From Nitrospiraceae bacterium UBA6905 (lineage in GTDB: Bacteria > Nitrospirota > Thermodesulfovibrionia > Thermodesulfovibrionales > UBA6898), in the NCBI GenBank assembly GCA_002451165.1, contig DKBH01000117.1, positions 1-6,121 on the forward strand: a DNA stretch of 6,121 nucleotides, given 5' to 3'. Position 1 is the stretch's first letter. The number at the start of each line of letters is the position of its first letter. Under the pieces are notes generated by a model. It did no database searches and was not told the origin of the DNA. It was given only the letters and a program-made list of their open reading frames with translations. Of this stretch, positions 5,275 through 6,121 are shown piece after piece. Position numbers and translations under genes: made by a program.

Positions 5275-5280
5275 ATTATA
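5275..5280 (-). promoter_or_regulatory. Candidate -10 box (TATAAT) before the sbtA leader
   Basis: A consensus TATAAT on the minus strand lies in very AT-rich DNA. The hexamer 17 bases upstream (GCAATC) is a weak -35. TTGCAG is closer to consensus but 22 bases away, which is too far. If used, transcription would begin at about 5268-5270, at the foot of the terminator hairpin. Confidence 0.3.
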
Positions 5281-5313
5281 GTTATTATTATTTCAAAGAT
5301 TGCTGCAATGTCA

Positions 5314-5508
5314 TTAGTTGTTAGGGCTGCAACCTTTTTCCTCTCTAAGAAATGCACAGGATTCTTCAGGGCGCACTTTCCACAGAACCTCCTCAGGAAA
5401 TTTATCAGATGAGTGCGTGCCAAGGAATATATTAAGAACGGTGGAATCTTCGCGTCTACATCTCGGATAGAAATTCCTTCGATGGTTCGCCTTGCGCGAA
5501 TCGCTCAT
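5314..5508 (-). CDS. Small hypothetical protein, 64 residues
   Basis: The start ATG at 5508 lies 22 bases after the stop of the COG3671-like gene on the same strand. The frame ends 43 bases before the terminator hairpin (5270), an operon-like position. The product is hydrophilic, with a basic N-terminus (SRKANHRRNFYPRCRR), a middle HSSDKFPEEVLWKVRPEE, and three cysteines at residues 17, 51 and 60. There is no signal peptide, membrane helix or recognised family, and no clear ribosome binding site, so it would depend on translational coupling. It may be a real small gene or an open stretch of the 3' untranslated region. Confidence 0.42.
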   Translation of the reverse strand: MSDSRKANHRRNFYPRCRREDSTVLNIFLGTHSSDKFPEEVLWKVRPEESCAFLREEKGCSPNN

Positions 5509-5530
5509 GGTATGTCATGGTTTAGCAACT

Positions 5531-5896
5531 CTATCGTGTCAGATACATTTCCTTGCCTTCGCTCAGCCTCAACCAACCCTTCACAATCCGATAGATAATC
5601 CAAACTGCAGCAATGCCAAGTACTGCAAATCCAACCCCAATAATGGCGGTCAGGCCTCCGATAGCGCCCCAAAGCAGTCCAAACCAGAATGTCCTGATCT
5701 GCCAGCGAAAATGCGATGCGAGCCAGGTGTTCATCACATCGTCTTTCTTAATGTAGTTAATGATTATTGCCGCGATAGCGGTGATACCGAAAAAGAATGA
5801 GGCAGCCTGAAGACCATAAACAAGCATAGTTACATTCTTTGCCCGTTGCAACTCTTCTTTTGAGTCGGCAGCCCCCTGCTTATCCTGTTCGTTCAT
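5531..5896 (-). CDS. Small COG3671-like integral membrane protein
   Basis: The product is 121 residues from the ATG at 5896, which follows AAAGGGAGGG. The same frame stays open to an ATG at 6016, but that extension crosses the neighbouring IS hairpin and is surely non-coding. A hydrophilic N-terminus of about 20 residues precedes a long hydrophobic segment (about 22-49, VTMLVYGLQAASFFFGITA). Then come the conserved-looking NTWLASHFRWQIRTFWFG (56-73) and a glycine-rich hydrophobic region likely holding two more helices (about 70-103). It ends in IYRIVKGWLRLSEGKEM. The HFRWQIRTFW and YRIVKGW..L.EGK signatures match the uncharacterised COG3671/DUF4870-type membrane proteins of Proteobacteria, which have no established reaction. 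It has its own -10 box and RBS. No functional link to the sbt genes is evident. Confidence 0.85.
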   Translation of the reverse strand: MNEQDKQGAADSKEELQRAKNVTMLVYGLQAASFFFGITAIAAIIINYIKKDDVMNTWLASHFRWQIRTFWFGLLWGAIGGLTAIIGVGFAVLGIAAVWIIYRIVKGWLRLSEGKEMYLTR

Positions 5897-5900
5897 AGTA

Positions 5901-5923
5901 CCCTCCCTTTGGGCAATATTATA
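5901..5923 (-). promoter_or_regulatory. RBS and -10 box of the COG3671-like gene
   Basis: The minus strand has TATAAT at 5923-5918 and AAAGGGAGGG at 5910-5901, 4 bases before ATG 5896. A start near 5911 would give a very short leader. No good -35 is seen at the proper distance. The RBS decides the start codon in favour of 5896 over 6016. Confidence 0.55.
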
Positions 5924-5962
5924 ACCACTTTTCCAAAGAGGGGGAAGAAACTTGGCGCATGT

Positions 5963-6005
5963 AAAAAATAAACCCGCTCCCCGGACTACAGTCCGGGGTT
6001 TCGGG
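5963..6005 (-). terminator. IS200-type end hairpin, also terminator of tnpA
   Basis: CCCCGGACT-AC-AGTCCGGGG (5979-5998) is a perfect 9-bp stem, lengthened by CCCG (5973-5976) pairing with CGGG (6002-6005) across small internal loops. On the minus strand it is followed by TTTATTTTTT (5972-5963). It lies 24 bases past the tnpA stop, where IS200/IS605 elements carry the subterminal hairpin that TnpA recognises. It would also stop transcription. The exact element end cannot be placed from sequence alone. Confidence 0.7.
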
Positions 6006-6028
6006 GCTTCTGGCATAATCTGGCTTTT

Positions 6029-6121
6029 TCATGACCGTTGGTCTCGAACATACTTGCGTATAACTTCTTCGTTCACAGTCCCAACGGTTTCGGCAAAATA
6101 CCCGTCCGCCCAGAAACTATC
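6029..6121 (-). CDS. tnpA: IS200/IS605-family transposase TnpA, C-terminal 30 residues, cut by window edge
   Basis: The minus-strand frame entering from 6121 reads DSFWADGYFAETVG, then VNEEVIRKYVRDQRS and a stop at 6029-6031. FW..GYF..TVG..NEEVIRKYVR.Q is the typical C-terminal signature of the Y1 transposases of the IS200 group, covering the helix that carries the end of the catalytic domain. The HUH motif and catalytic tyrosine lie outside the window, so intactness is unknown. The hairpin at 5979-5998 fits the right end of this element. It is distinct from the RAYT at 2400-3074. Confidence 0.85.
   Translation of the reverse strand, partial: DSFWADGYFAETVGTVNEEVIRKYVRDQRS

Noticed and set aside
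5897..6016. N-terminal extension of the COG3671-like protein to ATG 6016
   Set aside because: The extension translates the IS200 end hairpin and spacer; the RBS directly before 5896 marks the real start.
1..6121. CRISPR array, tRNA or rRNA genes
   Set aside because: No regularly spaced repeats, cloverleaf-like tRNA sequence or conserved rRNA blocks were seen on either strand.

Overview
The window reads as an accessory region of an anaerobic or environmental bacterium that uses selenocysteine, with Desulfobacterota (Geobacter-like) or Nitrospirota-like lineages the likeliest hosts. This rests on a selenoprotein RiPP precursor beside an SbtM-type radical SAM/SPASM maturase, a REP-associated tyrosine transposase, and IS200 and ISL3 elements. 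The taxonomic guess is inference; no rRNA or other marker gene is present.

Left part (1-1383): a complete ISL3-family insertion sequence (58-1375) with 22-bp imperfect terminal inverted repeats and a perfect 8-bp target duplication ATACTTTT (50-57 and 1376-1383). Its transposase keeps the zinc finger and the acidic catalytic residues, but the reading frame breaks one base short at about codon 16, so the gene looks inactive. Positions 1384-2399 hold no convincing intact gene, only coding-like debris on both strands: a short BioB-like N-terminal piece, a possible 42-residue membrane micro-ORF, a frameshifted minus-strand remnant and a start-less plus-strand fragment.

Middle (2400-5280, all minus strand): the main content. 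Upstream to downstream, a control region (terminator-like compound hairpin, an 11-bp-phased direct repeat, a near-perfect Shine-Dalgarno) leads into sbtA (5129-4842). sbtA is a 95-residue precursor peptide containing two in-frame UGA codons, each read here as selenocysteine inside an SGU motif. Each UGA is followed, at almost the same distance, by a hairpin with the shared core GUGC-NGNAG-GCAC, which fits a bacterial SECIS element. Standard ORF calling breaks this gene. Next comes sbtM (4761-3112), the radical SAM/SPASM enzyme expected to modify SbtA to a thio(seleno)oxazole-type product. A REP-associated tyrosine transposase (3074-2400) follows 37 bases after sbtM, so any further genes of the original cluster are absent here.

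Right part (5284-6121, minus strand): a small COG3671-like membrane protein with its own RBS and -10 box, a possible 64-residue downstream ORF ending at the terminator, and the 3' end of an IS200/IS605-type tnpA with its strong hairpin at the window edge.
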